DNA of 64,000 nt from Paenibacillus sp. JJ-223. GTDB taxonomy: Bacteria; Bacillota; Bacilli; Paenibacillales; Paenibacillaceae. The notes below the pieces were generated by a model. That model was not told the DNA's origin, did no database searches, and was given only the letters and a program-made list of their open reading frames with translations. Shown here piece after piece: positions 1-11,087 of the stretch. How positions within the stretch are numbered: position 1 is the stretch's first letter; every line of letters starts with the position of its first letter. Both the position numbers and the translations under genes were made by a program. The stretch lies in contig NZ_CAKMMP010000009.1 of assembly GCF_927798175.1 (NCBI RefSeq), positions 62,001 to 126,000 on the forward strand, given 5' to 3'.

Positions 1-1482
1 ATGCCAGGCATGGACGGAATGGAGCTGATCGAACAAATCATGGACCGCTGGCCGAGATGCAAAATACTGCTGCTGACCGGCCATAACGAGTTCGACTACG
101 CCCATCAAGCTATTCGCAATCCTTGTGTTGTCGATTATTTGCTCAAGACAGAGGGCATGGCGCAGATCCGTGCCGCCGTGGAGCACGCCCTGCAATTGAT
201 CGCTGAAGAGAACGATTTCCGTTACCAGAATGCCTGGTTCCGCAGCAAGCTGCCCCGTGCACTGCCTCAGCTGCAGCGTCAGCTGCTGGTCGACGTCATC
301 AAAAGAACCGGGCGGCAAGACGCTGCGCTGCAGGAGGAGTTCGATGCCGTTCAGCTTCCGTTCAGGTCGGATGAACCAGTCGTCCCCGTGATCATCCGCG
401 TGGAACAGTGGAATACGTATCAAACCCAGACAGACCGCGGTCTAATTCGATATGCGGTAGCCAATGTCGCCGAGGAGCTGCTGATGGATAAATCGGTGGT
501 CAAAGCCGTTGAGCTTGATTACCAATGCATCGTTTGCCTTGTGCAGCCACCGGCGCAGCAGCCCGCTGTGCCAAATGGGCAGATGCTGCGCGAGCGAACC
601 CTGCGTTTCGTCAACGGCACGTTGGAATCGGTGCAGCAATCCTGCGCGGATTGCCTGAAATTGTCCGTTTCCATTATGGTGAGCGAGCAGGAAGTGGAGT
701 GGTCCGAACTTCATCAGGCGATTCTTCAATTAAGGCTTTCCATCCATGAAAGCCCAGGCTTCGGTATGGAGAAGCTGCTTCGTGTCGATGTAGCGCAGCA
801 GCTGAGCCAAACGCAAAACCTGTTGAACCAGCAAGCCGTGACGGCATTGCAGTTGGAACAGACGAGCCAACGGATTGCGAGCGGAGACAGAGAGTGGGCG
901 GCATCGTTTCACAAATGGGTGGATTCGGCCAAAGACGGTATCCAGGATCCGTTCTACCGTTTGAAGGTTTACACGGAAGCGGCGCATCGGCTGCTTGATC
1001 TGCTGCATGATTTGGGACTGCATGACTCTGCCTTGCAGGAGATCTCGCTGTCCCGTATGCTGGATTTCAATATAGATACGCCATGGCCGGAGTTGGTGGC
1101 CTTCTATGAGTCTGCCTTCGAATGGATCATTTCCAAACGAGTCGATACACGCGTGAATGATCAATCGCAAATTTTGAATACGATTCATCATTATATCCGG
1201 CTTCATTTGGAGCACGATCTTTCTTTAACCCGGATTGCCCAAGAGGTTTCGCTTAACCCGTCATATCTTTCCCGTTGGTACAAACGCGTGACAGGAAAGG
1301 GGATTTCCGATTACATTCATGAACGGAGAATCGAACGAAGCAAAGAGCTGCTGCTCGGTTCGGCCTGCAAAATGCATGAAATCTCCGCCAAGGTCGGCTT
1401 TAGCGACCAGCATTATTTTTACCGTTTTTTCAAAAAAGCCGTCGGCTGCACCCCGCAGGAGTATCGGGACCAAAAAGCATAA
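1..1482 (+). CDS. AraC-type response regulator (YesN-like), 5' partial
   Basis: This is a cytoplasmic two-component response regulator with a receiver domain and a C-terminal AraC DNA-binding domain. The visible protein begins inside the receiver domain at MPGMDG, the loop that normally follows the phosphorylated Asp, so the real start lies upstream of the window. Residues 1-65 are the remaining receiver half, including LLLTGHNEFDYA and the DYLLKTEG lysine region. A long linker follows, and residues about 390-490 hold two helix-turn-helix motifs (LTRIAQEVSLNPSYLSRWYK and ISAKVGFSDQHYFYRFFKK). In Paenibacillus such proteins usually pair with a YesM-like kinase and control an adjacent sugar ABC importer. 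The lipoprotein gene 133 bp downstream fits that pattern. The partner kinase would lie outside the window. Confidence 0.9.
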   Translation: MPGMDGMELIEQIMDRWPRCKILLLTGHNEFDYAHQAIRNPCVVDYLLKTEGMAQIRAAVEHALQLIAEENDFRYQNAWFRSKLPRALPQLQRQLLVDVIKRTGRQDAALQEEFDAVQLPFRSDEPVVPVIIRVEQWNTYQTQTDRGLIRYAVANVAEELLMDKSVVKAVELDYQCIVCLVQPPAQQPAVPNGQMLRERTLRFVNGTLESVQQSCADCLKLSVSIMVSEQEVEWSELHQAILQLRLSIHESPGFGMEKLLRVDVAQQLSQTQNLLNQQAVTALQLEQTSQRIASGDREWAASFHKWVDSAKDGIQDPFYRLKVYTEAAHRLLDLLHDLGLHDSALQEISLSRMLDFNIDTPWPELVAFYESAFEWIISKRVDTRVNDQSQILNTIHHYIRLHLEHDLSLTRIAQEVSLNPSYLSRWYKRVTGKGISDYIHERRIERSKELLLGSACKMHEISAKVGFSDQHYFYRFFKKAVGCTPQEYRDQKA

Positions 1483-1615
1483 CGAAAGATAGCAGGCTCA
1501 GTCTGAAATGGTCAATCAAAGATACCAGATGTCAACGCTGCCCACTCGAACTGACAGCGCTTTCTTAATACAATGAACACATACCTCGGGAGAGGACACA
1601 CAAAGGGGGATATGC

Positions 1616-3259
1616 ATGAACAAGTCTTTGAAGAAACTATCGCTATTGACGTTATCCATGCTTCTGGCCACTACGCTTGCTGCCTGTTCATCGGGTGCGG
1701 GGTCGGCGGAAAATGAAACGGGACAAAGCACACCGCAGGATGCCGGCGGACCGCTGACCAAATACGATCCACCCATCAAGCTAACCTCTACGATGAACGA
1801 AACGGGAAAAGAATCGCTGGCCGAAGGAGATACGCATACCGACAACATTTGGATCAGGGGCTACAAGGATGAGCTCGGCATCGAGGTGTCCTACGACTGG
1901 ATCGTGCCGGATGCCAACTATAACGACAAAATGAACGTGACGTTGGCCAGCGGCGATCTGCCTGACGTATTGAAAGTCAGCGCGGTTCAGTTCGAGCAGC
2001 TGTACGAAGCGGGCATGCTGGAAGATTTGACGGAAGTGTACGACAAGTATGCATCCGACTTGGTGAAAGAGTTTATGTCTGCGGAAGATGGAGCTGGACT
2101 CAAGCCTGTAACCAAAGACGGCAAAATTTACGCCATGGTCAGCTTCCCGGGTTCCCTGGACTCGTCGGACATGATCTGGATTCGCCAGGATTGGCTCAAA
2201 AAGGTCGGGCTTGAAGCACCGAAATCGATGCAGGATGTCATCAAAATCGCCGAAGCCTTTACTTTTGAAGATCCGGACGGAAATGGAAAAAACGACACTT
2301 ACGGCATTGCGCTGAACAAGGATTTGCCGATCAACGGTTTCCTGCTCGGTTACCACGGTTATCTGGAAACCTGGATCAAGGATTCGTCCGGACAGGTCGT
2401 TAACGGAACGATTCAGCCGGAAGTCAAGGCAGGTCTGGCCGAGCTGCAAAACCTGTACAAAAAAGGCGTGATCGATCCGGAGTTCGGGGTTAAAGATTTC
2501 GCCAAAATGATGGAAGACGTCAACGCGGGCAAAGCCGGCATGTTTTTCCTGCCGCAGTGGGCGCCATTCCAAGTAAGCAGCATGATCAAAAAGGATCAAA
2601 ACGTCGATTGGATGCCGTATCCGGTACAATCGATCGACGACCAACCGGCAAAAACGCAAAACCATCTAAGCTTGGGCGGCATCTTTGCCGTGCGTAAAGG
2701 GTACGAACACCCTGAAGCACTGGTGAAGCTGCTCAACTTCCAGGCTGAAAAAATGTTCGGCGAGTCGGCCGAGAAGGAACGGGCAGCGTACTTGAACGGG
2801 CTAACGGGTCTGGGCTTCCATAATGCGACCGTATCCAATCTGCCTGCCAACAAAAACGTCGTAGCCCAGGATGAAGTCGAAAAAGCGATTGAAACGGGCG
2901 ACACGTCCGGTCTTGGACTGGAAGCGAAGTTGTTCTATGACGACATTATGGATTACCGGAACGGCAATCTCGACAAATGGCATATGGAACGCATTTTTGG
3001 ACCGGAAAGCTCTCAGGGCGTCATCAAATATTATCGGGATAACGACCTGATCGTCATGAACGAATTCATCTACGCGCCAACCAAAACGATGAATACCAAA
3101 TCCGCGACGCTGGATAAACTGCGGGCCGAGACGTTCCTGAAAATCATTTACGGCAACTTGTCCATCGATGAGTTCGACAATTTCGTGGCGAACTGGAAAA
3201 AGCTCGGCGGGGATCAAATCACGCAGGAAGTGAACGAAGTCATCAATGCGAGCAAATAA
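1616..3259 (+). CDS. Extracellular solute-binding lipoprotein (sugar ABC importer, YtcQ/LplA-like)
   Basis: This is the substrate-binding lipoprotein of a carbohydrate ABC importer, anchored on the outer face of the membrane. The 547-residue protein has a signal peptide with a lipobox ending in LAAC (Cys24), then a Ser/Gly-rich linker. The body has the family-1 solute-binding pattern, including DPDGNGKNDTYGIAL, a segment typical of LplA/YtcQ proteins. A strong RBS (AAAGGGGGA) precedes the ATG. The response regulator upstream is its probable controller. The permeases are not adjacent downstream: the gene is followed by a terminator. The substrate cannot be told from sequence. Confidence 0.9.
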   Translation: MNKSLKKLSLLTLSMLLATTLAACSSGAGSAENETGQSTPQDAGGPLTKYDPPIKLTSTMNETGKESLAEGDTHTDNIWIRGYKDELGIEVSYDWIVPDANYNDKMNVTLASGDLPDVLKVSAVQFEQLYEAGMLEDLTEVYDKYASDLVKEFMSAEDGAGLKPVTKDGKIYAMVSFPGSLDSSDMIWIRQDWLKKVGLEAPKSMQDVIKIAEAFTFEDPDGNGKNDTYGIALNKDLPINGFLLGYHGYLETWIKDSSGQVVNGTIQPEVKAGLAELQNLYKKGVIDPEFGVKDFAKMMEDVNAGKAGMFFLPQWAPFQVSSMIKKDQNVDWMPYPVQSIDDQPAKTQNHLSLGGIFAVRKGYEHPEALVKLLNFQAEKMFGESAEKERAAYLNGLTGLGFHNATVSNLPANKNVVAQDEVEKAIETGDTSGLGLEAKLFYDDIMDYRNGNLDKWHMERIFGPESSQGVIKYYRDNDLIVMNEFIYAPTKTMNTKSATLDKLRAETFLKIIYGNLSIDEFDNFVANWKKLGGDQITQEVNEVINASK

Positions 3260-3272
3260 CAAATGGATCGGG

Positions 3273-3310
3273 AAAAAGGGGCGCCGCGACTTGCGGAGCC
3301 TCCTTTTTTT
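3273..3310. terminator. Bidirectional intrinsic terminator
   Basis: A G+C-rich hairpin (GGGGCGCCGC / GCGGAGCCTCC, imperfect) is flanked by A5 on the left and T7 on the right. It can terminate the binding-protein gene on the plus strand and the small reverse-strand gene that ends at 3331. Confidence 0.7.
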
Positions 3311-3330
3311 GAGGCTAAGAAAAGAAAGGC

Positions 3331-3459
3331 CTACTTGTTCGTGGCATGCTGCTTGGAGGGAAGCTTGTCTCCTGGCGTACCTTTGCCGTTATTTTTGTTG
3401 CGGCGGGCTTTTTCCTGGTTTTCATTTACTTTTTGCACGAATTCCCGGGTGCTTTCCAT
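3331..3459 (-). CDS. Small DUF4023-like protein (42 aa)
   Basis: This is a 42-residue, lysine/asparagine-rich soluble protein of unknown function, read on the reverse strand. It begins MESTREFVQKVNENQEKARR and ends GDKLPSKQHATNK. An N-terminal amphipathic helix followed by a basic GKGTPG...KLPSKQH tail matches my memory of the DUF4023 family of very small Bacillales proteins. That assignment was not checked. I chose the inner ATG because AAAGGAG lies 12 nt upstream of it on the minus strand. An ATG 24 nt earlier (50 aa) lacks any RBS. The stop is followed by the shared terminator at 3273-3310, which supports a real transcript. Confidence 0.72.
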   Translation of the reverse strand: MESTREFVQKVNENQEKARRNKNNGKGTPGDKLPSKQHATNK

Positions 3460-3672
3460 GTGCAGGTTCAGCTCCTTTGGCATGTTGTATTGGCGTAGGT
3501 GTAACAGGATTTTAATATAACCTGATCATGTTCATTCTATGAGAAGATCGAACGTTTTCATGCGGATGAGGAGCAAACACAGACCCTGGGAAACGGCGAA
3601 ACTGGACTTTCATGGACAGGCCGTCTACACTGGATGTACCGAGTTATATAAAAGGGAGTGCCCATAAATACG

Positions 3673-4431
3673 ATGCTGCAAAAATTCGGTTTTACCCAGT
3701 ACGAAAGCCAGGTCTATGAAGCGATCATGGCTCGCGAAGAACCGCTCGACGCAACAACGATCGTCAACTATTCAAACGTGCCCAAGGCCAAAATTTACGA
3801 AGTGCTGAATCGGCTGATCGACAAAGGCGCGGTTCTGACCACGATGCATGGCAAGAAAAAATTGTATATGGCCGTTGATTTGCAATCCATCATCCTTAAA
3901 CTCAAGACCGATTTCGAGAAGGACCTGGAGGAATTGAAAAGCTATCACATCAAACGCAGTTTTGACGACGAGCACATTTGGACATTGAAAGACGAAAGCG
4001 CCATTGCTTCCCAAATCGAACAGCTCATGATCGAAGCGGAATCGTCGATTATTTTTCTCGCTTGGAACGAGCATATGGAAAAGTACAAATCACTGTTGGA
4101 ACAGAAAGAAGCTCAGGGGCTTCATGTTGAAGTGCTGGCCGTTGGCGGGTTGCAAACGACGCTGGCGAACCGCTATTCCCTGATTCATACCTTGGAAGGG
4201 AACAGGCTTGAGCCATTGCAGCTGCTGATCGTGGACGAAACGTATTTACTCTTTGCGGGCATGGAGCATGATGCGTGGAAAGCGATCAAAACGATGTCCA
4301 AGCCGATTGTCAAAGCGCTGACCGATTATTTCTATCATGACGTTGCGCTGGCGCAAATCACCAAAAAATACGGCGAACAATTGCTTCAGGATGAAGAAAT
4401 ATCCAAGCTGCTTGCACGTCTCATTTACTGA
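3673..4431 (+). CDS. TrmB-family transcriptional regulator
   Basis: This is a cytoplasmic sugar-responsive transcription factor. Residues 1-70 form the TrmB winged helix (MLQKFGFTQYESQVYEAIM, then ATTIVNYSNVPKAKIYEVLNRL). The rest is the coiled linker and the phospholipase-D-like effector-binding half typical of TrmB proteins, about 250 residues in all. The reading frame is open from a GTG at 3658, but the Shine-Dalgarno AAAGGGAG overlaps that GTG. The ATG at 3673 gives the canonical TrmB N-terminus and is preferred. Bacterial TrmB homologues often regulate neighbouring sugar transport. The targets here are unknown. Confidence 0.85.
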   Translation: MLQKFGFTQYESQVYEAIMAREEPLDATTIVNYSNVPKAKIYEVLNRLIDKGAVLTTMHGKKKLYMAVDLQSIILKLKTDFEKDLEELKSYHIKRSFDDEHIWTLKDESAIASQIEQLMIEAESSIIFLAWNEHMEKYKSLLEQKEAQGLHVEVLAVGGLQTTLANRYSLIHTLEGNRLEPLQLLIVDETYLLFAGMEHDAWKAIKTMSKPIVKALTDYFYHDVALAQITKKYGEQLLQDEEISKLLARLIY

Positions 4432-4463
4432 AAAGTTATTCCGCACAGGAATAGCTTTTTTTA
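4431..4463 (+). terminator. Intrinsic terminator after the TrmB gene
   Basis: The inverted repeat AAAAGTTATTCC / GGAATAGCTTTTTTT begins at the stop codon and ends in a T run. Confidence 0.8.
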
Positions 4464-4526
4464 GTTGTTGAAATCCTCCGGATGTTGGGTTACTATCGTA
4501 GTTGTAACTTTATAGGGGGAATCGTT

Positions 4527-5690
4527 TTGAATAAAAAAGTATACGTTCTGGCCATTGCGGCGTTTGTGGTGGGAACCGTTGAACTCATTTTGGGCGGAAT
4601 TTTGGATTTGATCGCTGAGGATCTTCATATTACGCTTACGAAAGCAGGATACTTCATCTCGATGTTTTCGCTGGTGTATGCAATCTCGGCTCCGATCTTG
4701 CTTAACGTAACAGCAAAATACGAGCGTAAAAAGGTCTACATGTGGAGTTTGTTCATGTTTATGATCAGCAATGTGATCTCGGGGCTCAGCCACAGCTTTG
4801 GGATGCTCATGTTGGGCAGGGCGCTTGGCGCAGCTACGGGATCGCTTATTTTTGTATTGTCGCTGACAATGGCGGCACGCATCGTCAAACCTGAATACAA
4901 AGGGCGTGCAGTAGGGACGATTACGATGGGGGGAAGTGCTTCTCTGATTGTAGGCGTGCCTTTGGGCATATTTATCGGCAATGCGGCGGGGTGGCGTGAA
5001 GTGTTTCTGCTTATTGCGGTGCTGACAGGAATAGTTATGGTTGCGGTGGGATTCACGATGGGGAGGATGCAGCCGGTTCCGGCCGTGCCGCTCCGAAAAC
5101 AGTTTACTGCACTGATGAATCCCCAAATGGCCGCGATTCATCTGACCACCTTGCTGGTGCTCGCCGGGCACTTGACGATGTATGCGTACTTTACGCCGTT
5201 TCTACAGGAAACGATCGGTGCGAGTTCAACGATGGTGACGTGGGTTTACGTCATGTTCGGCATTGCAGCCGTTGCCGGCGGCGGCATGGGCGGTGCGCTA
5301 AGCGACCGTATTCATCCTGCTAAAGCCATTGTTGGCGTGCTTATTCCTTTTATGGCAAGCATGGCGATTGTGCCGTTTAGCGGAGAGATGCCGCTGATTC
5401 TTTGTATGCTGCTCCTCGGCGTATGGGGGGCGTTAAGCTGGACGGTTACGCCTGTGCAGAACAGCTTGATCATCAAATCCGCGCCGGCAGAAGCCGAAAC
5501 GCTGATCAGCACCAACTCGGGCATTGCGCATGCAGGGATTGCGCTCGGAACCTTTATCGGCGGCCAGGTGATTGAGCGTTCATCGGTCGTTTATACAGGA
5601 TGGGTGGGAGCGGTGCTCGTACTTCTGGGATTGCTCACCGCCCTGTATGCGATAAGAAGGAGAGAGCAGACTGTCCGGACCGTATCTTGA
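4527..5690 (+). CDS. MFS transporter (DHA1 drug/sugar efflux type)
   Basis: This is a 12-helix major facilitator of the inner membrane, 387 residues, of the DHA1/YdhP-AraJ type that exports drugs or sugars by proton antiport. The first helix is VLAIAAFVVGTVELILGGIL, and the MFS loop motif after helix 2 is present as LLNVTAKYERKKVYMWSLF. The open frame starts earlier, but the only good initiation signal is AGGGGGA six bases before a TTG at 4527, giving MNKKVYVLA. The convergent TetR regulator gene ends 122 bp downstream. It may or may not control this exporter. Confidence 0.87.
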   Translation: MNKKVYVLAIAAFVVGTVELILGGILDLIAEDLHITLTKAGYFISMFSLVYAISAPILLNVTAKYERKKVYMWSLFMFMISNVISGLSHSFGMLMLGRALGAATGSLIFVLSLTMAARIVKPEYKGRAVGTITMGGSASLIVGVPLGIFIGNAAGWREVFLLIAVLTGIVMVAVGFTMGRMQPVPAVPLRKQFTALMNPQMAAIHLTTLLVLAGHLTMYAYFTPFLQETIGASSTMVTWVYVMFGIAAVAGGGMGGALSDRIHPAKAIVGVLIPFMASMAIVPFSGEMPLILCMLLLGVWGALSWTVTPVQNSLIIKSAPAEAETLISTNSGIAHAGIALGTFIGGQVIERSSVVYTGWVGAVLVLLGLLTALYAIRRREQTVRTVS

Positions 5691-5705
5691 AAAGTACCCA
5701 TAAGA

Positions 5706-5765
5706 GGACAACTTTCCGCTGGCGGATGGTTGTCCACAGGCTGCCCGAGACAAGTCTCCGGCAGC
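5706..5765. terminator. Tandem hairpins between convergent genes
   Basis: Two hairpins sit between the MFS and TetR genes. The first is GGACAAC...GTTGTCC (5706-5735) with an inner CCGC/GCGG. The second is GCTGCC-C-GAGAC / GTCTC-C-GGCAGC (about 5740-5765). The T tracts are weak, so termination efficiency is uncertain. Confidence 0.5.
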
Positions 5766-5811
5766 TTATTTGCCGTTATGATTGAATTTAAGCGGTATTT
5801 CCCCGTCCCAT

Positions 5812-6414
5812 TCAGTTTGGCTTCTGGTTCTCCCCGACCAATCCATAAAAAAACAACTCCAATAATTGATCTATGCTCCACGGTATTCGTTCTTGACTCG
5901 ACGCTTCCCAATACCGGCCAAGTTCATTTTTGTACATCGTGAAGTACAGCATGATCAGTTCTTCGGATTGATCTTTACGAATGAACCCCTCCTCTTTGCC
6001 AACCGCCACAAACCTCATAAAAAATTGCATGATATTCTGCTCGTAATGGCTTTCAAGCATAGACATCCATCCGTTCATCTCGGATGATGGAGAGTTTTGG
6101 AGATTGTTGGATAGTATTTTTAAATTTTTGGTCTCCAGCAGCATGATTTCCTTCGTCTTTTCAGGGAAGGAACGCACCGAATCAAGAATACTCCAATAGT
6201 GCGCCAACTGCTTGTCCATCCAATTCATAAACATGTCGGCATACAGCTTTTCCTTTGTTTCAAAGTAGTTGTAGATGGTGGCAGGAGAAACCTTCGCATT
6301 TTTGGCGATTTCATTCACGCTTACCTTATGAAAACCATATTTCGAGAACAATTCAAATGAGGAGTTATAGATCTGCTCCATCTTGTTCTGTTTCCGTCGT
6401 TCGAATCCGTTCAT
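5812..6414 (-). CDS. TetR/AcrR-family regulator
   Basis: This is a 200-residue dimeric DNA-binding repressor. The N-terminal TetR domain is clear: FSKYGFHKVSVNEIAKNAKV, followed by SPATIYNYFETKEKLYADMF. The C-terminal ligand-binding half is helical and not diagnostic. The start ATG has GAGGTGA upstream on the minus strand. The gene is divergent from the membrane-protein/acetyltransferase pair at 6599-7929 across an A+T-rich 184-bp region, so that pair is the likelier target. The MFS gene upstream is convergent. Confidence 0.88.
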   Translation of the reverse strand: MNGFERRKQNKMEQIYNSSFELFSKYGFHKVSVNEIAKNAKVSPATIYNYFETKEKLYADMFMNWMDKQLAHYWSILDSVRSFPEKTKEIMLLETKNLKILSNNLQNSPSSEMNGWMSMLESHYEQNIMQFFMRFVAVGKEEGFIRKDQSEELIMLYFTMYKNELGRYWEASSQERIPWSIDQLLELFFYGLVGENQKPN

Positions 6415-6598
6415 ATTTATTCACCTCACATATAGTGTAGTTCAAGTTTTAGAGTGTTTCAATATAACAAGTATAAAACTGTTGAAATTTTATTTTGTAG
6501 TATTTATAATAATTTTGTAGTAATTGAGTATATTTAGTATATATCTTTTCTTGAACTGATATTTGCTAAACAACAATTTAGGGTAGGAGCGTGCTTAC

Positions 6599-7161
6599 AT
6601 GAAACAAATTCGGATTCCTTCATTTTTGCATGATGTGTTCGGTTACAGACAGAGTATCGGATCTCTTATGGCCATACTGCTTTTCGGGGGGATGTTGACA
6701 GCCGCATTATATTGGGTTTTCCCTGAACTTACAGACAACTTGCCGGTTTGGCGAGGTTTTTTGGCATTATTGTTGATTTTCGATATATTTTCAGGATGTA
6801 TAGCCAATTTTACGGCTTCAACCAGCAACTTCTATGCCGAACGTAAAACAAACCGAATCGTATTCATCGCGATCCACGTCCATATCGTTCTTGTGGCGCT
6901 TCTCCTTCAGACAGATATTGGGTATTCGATCGGGGTATGGGCTTATACGATTTTCGGAGCTTTTATTGTAAATGCTCTGATTGGCAAGCCTTCGCAACGG
7001 TTCATTGCAGGCCTGCTGCTCTCTGTTGGTCTTGGCTGGATACCTATGCTGTCTGATATGCAGCCCTATATGCTGATTGTTTGCTTGTTGTTTTTGCTTA
7101 AAGTGTTGTTCAGTTTTGCCGTTGATCATTATGCGACCAACAGCAGCGCAGGTAAGCAAGC

Positions 7162-7165
<4 letters not shown>
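6599..7165 (+). CDS. Integral membrane protein of unknown function
   Basis: This is a 188-residue protein with about five predicted transmembrane segments (for example IGSLMAILLFGGMLTAALYW, FLALLLIFDIFSGCIANFTA and MLIVCLLFLLKVLFSFAV). I do not recognise a family. It is preceded by GGTAGGAG, and its stop overlaps the start of the next gene as ATGA, so the two are translationally coupled. The divergent TetR regulator probably controls the pair. Confidence 0.8.
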
Positions 7166-9395
<2,230 letters not shown>

Positions 9396-9435
9396 TCATG
9401 AAGTCATCTTGGTGCAAATCACTGCACAAAAAAAG

Positions 9436-9464
9436 CTTAAACGTTGTAACGGGTTCCACGTCAA
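9436..9464 (-). promoter_or_regulatory. Promoter of the phospho-beta-glucosidase gene
   Basis: On the minus strand TTGACG (9459-9464) and TTTAAG (9436-9441) are separated by exactly 17 bp. The spacer carries CGTT-GT-AACG (9442-9451), a possible LacI-family operator. Confidence 0.65.
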
Positions 9465-9484
9465 GTTTTACTTTTACTTTTTTT

Positions 9485-9512
9485 TTGAGGCATACTTAAG
9501 GTATGCTAAGAT
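9485..9512 (+). promoter_or_regulatory. Promoter and palindromic operator of the LacI-type regulator
   Basis: TTGAGG (9485-9490) and TAAGAT (9507-9512) are 16 bp apart. The spacer contains the perfect inverted repeat GCATAC-TTAAG-GTATGC (9490-9506), which would place a bound dimer on the promoter and suggests autoregulation. Confidence 0.6.
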
Positions 9513-9545
9513 ACGACAAAGTAAGGTGGCAAGAAAGGAGCCGGG

Positions 9546-10514
9546 ATGTCGAAGTTTAACGAAATTATGAAGCGGTCGGGATATTCCAAGGCGACCGTAT
9601 CCAGAGTCATCAACCATTCGCCTCATGTTAGCGATGAAGCCAGACAGAAGATTACGGAAATCATGAATCAACTCAATTATATTCCTAACCGAAATGCCGT
9701 CTCGTTATCCACGGGGCGTACCAAACAGATCGGGATTGTGACTTCCGCCACGGGAGATGTCATTCTTTCATTCATGAATCAATTTGTGGATACGGCTATG
9801 GATTACGGTTATCAAACTATTATCTATACTTCCCGCGGGGATAAAGAAATCGAACTGCAGGCGTTTGAAGATCTGCGCAGCAAAAGGGTGGACGGCATCG
9901 TCATCATCGCCTGCGTCAATGATCCGAGAATGCTCAAAAAGTATTGCCAATATGGTCCCATCGTATCCTGGCAGCGCATGGGCAATGACGAGATCACTTC
10001 CGTTGCGATGGATCAAGCCGAAGGGTACCGGTTGGCGCTGGAACATCTCGTATCCAGGGGGTACACGCAGATTGCCAATATGTTCGGCAGAGTGGAGAGT
10101 CTTAACATTCAGAGCAGACGCAGGGCGTATGAAACATTTATGGAAAGCCGGGGTCTGCCCGTGCGCAAGGACTGGTACCAATATTCCGTATATTCGGCAT
10201 CGGACGGTGAGCAAGCGCTGCGCCGGCTTCACGAAAGTCCGGAAATGCCCCAGGCGATTCTGTGCTCCAATGATTATGCGGCGATCGGCATTTTGAGCGA
10301 GGCTCGCAGAAGGAACATCAAGGTGCCCGAACAACTGGCCATCGTGGGATTCGACGACATCGAGCTGTCCCGGGTGCTTGGCATCACGACGATTCGCAAC
10401 CCGATCGCAGCTCAAGCAACGAACGCTTTCTACCATTTGTGGGCCGTGCTTGGCGGGCAAAAGCTGACACACGAAAGCCTGAAATACGAACTGATCGAAC
10501 GCGAAACGAGCTGA
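9546..10514 (+). CDS. LacI-family transcriptional regulator
   Basis: This is a 322-residue sugar-responsive repressor. The N-terminal helix-turn-helix and hinge read GYSKATVSRVINHSPHVS and ends near MNQLNYIPNRNAVSLS. A periplasmic-binding-like effector domain follows (IGIVTSATGD, GIVIIACV, AIVGFDDIELS). The ATG has AAAGGAG five bases upstream. Its position divergent from the phospho-beta-glucosidase makes that gene the expected target, with a phosphorylated beta-glucoside the likely inducer (inference). Confidence 0.92.
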   Translation: MSKFNEIMKRSGYSKATVSRVINHSPHVSDEARQKITEIMNQLNYIPNRNAVSLSTGRTKQIGIVTSATGDVILSFMNQFVDTAMDYGYQTIIYTSRGDKEIELQAFEDLRSKRVDGIVIIACVNDPRMLKKYCQYGPIVSWQRMGNDEITSVAMDQAEGYRLALEHLVSRGYTQIANMFGRVESLNIQSRRRAYETFMESRGLPVRKDWYQYSVYSASDGEQALRRLHESPEMPQAILCSNDYAAIGILSEARRRNIKVPEQLAIVGFDDIELSRVLGITTIRNPIAAQATNAFYHLWAVLGGQKLTHESLKYELIERETS

Positions 10515-10577
10515 CATTCAACAATTATTCAAATTTGAAGCATTTCCGGGCGGTTGTGATGCGGTATACTGAACTGG

Positions 10578-10629
10578 AGTTTCACGATGCTGACTTTTAT
10601 GGAAGGCCGGCAAGTGAAACTTAAGCATC
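10578..10629 (+). other. Possible pseudoknot-forming leader
   Basis: AGTTTCAC (10578-10585) can pair with GTGAAACT (10614-10621). GATGCT (10586-10591) can pair with AGCATC (10624-10629). The two helices interleave as in an H-type pseudoknot. The element lies about 40 nt before the RBS of the DUF3817 gene. It could be chance. Confidence 0.3.
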
Positions 10630-10682
10630 ATGTTACAAGTTACATATTTCACAAACCCCGACCCGGAAAGGTGAGATTGAAC

Positions 10683-10979
10683 GTGTTGAAGACCGTGACA
10701 GGCCGTTTCAGAATTGCAGCGTTATTGGAAGGAATCTCTTTTTTACTCTTAGTCGTTGTGGCGATGCCGCTTAAGTATCTGGCCGACATATCTTCCCCGG
10801 TCGCCATTGTGGGCGCGATCCACGGCATTTTGTTCCCATTATACTTGATTGCCCTTGCACATTTGGCTGTCGTTCATCGTTGGAAGGCTTCATATTGGAT
10901 CATGGGGCTGCTTGCGGGCGTGCTTCCGTTTGGCACGTTTGTGTTCGATTCCTATCTCAAAAAAAGAGACTGGAAATAA
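10683..10979 (+). CDS. DUF3817 membrane protein
   Basis: This is a 98-residue protein with three hydrophobic segments. It matches the DUF3817 pattern (FRIAALLEGISFLLLVVVAMPLK, an AIHGILFPLYLIAL segment and GVLPFGTFVFDSYLKKR). Its role is unknown; family members are small inner-membrane proteins. I chose the GTG at 10683 because AAAGGTGA lies eight bases upstream and the resulting length equals the family norm. The longer open frame from 10587 has no RBS. Confidence 0.85.
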   Translation: MLKTVTGRFRIAALLEGISFLLLVVVAMPLKYLADISSPVAIVGAIHGILFPLYLIALAHLAVVHRWKASYWIMGLLAGVLPFGTFVFDSYLKKRDWK

Positions 10980-11027
10980 GGACAGACGGAATTAGTCTTG
11001 TTCATATGAAACTGAAAAAAACGGAAT

Positions 11028-11074
11028 AAAGGTGACTATATACCCTGATTTGAACGGTGTTAGTCGCCTTTTTT
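11028..11074 (+). terminator. Intrinsic terminator after the DUF3817 gene
   Basis: AAAGGTGACTA (11028-11038) pairs with TAGTCGCCTTT (11061-11071) and is followed by more T. Confidence 0.75.
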
Positions 11075-11087
11075 GCGTGTAAGGCAT

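Noticed and set aside
9444..9457. CcpA cre box at the phospho-glucosidase promoter
   Set aside because: TGTAACGGGTTCCA departs from the consensus at two positions, including the central CG, so it was not annotated.
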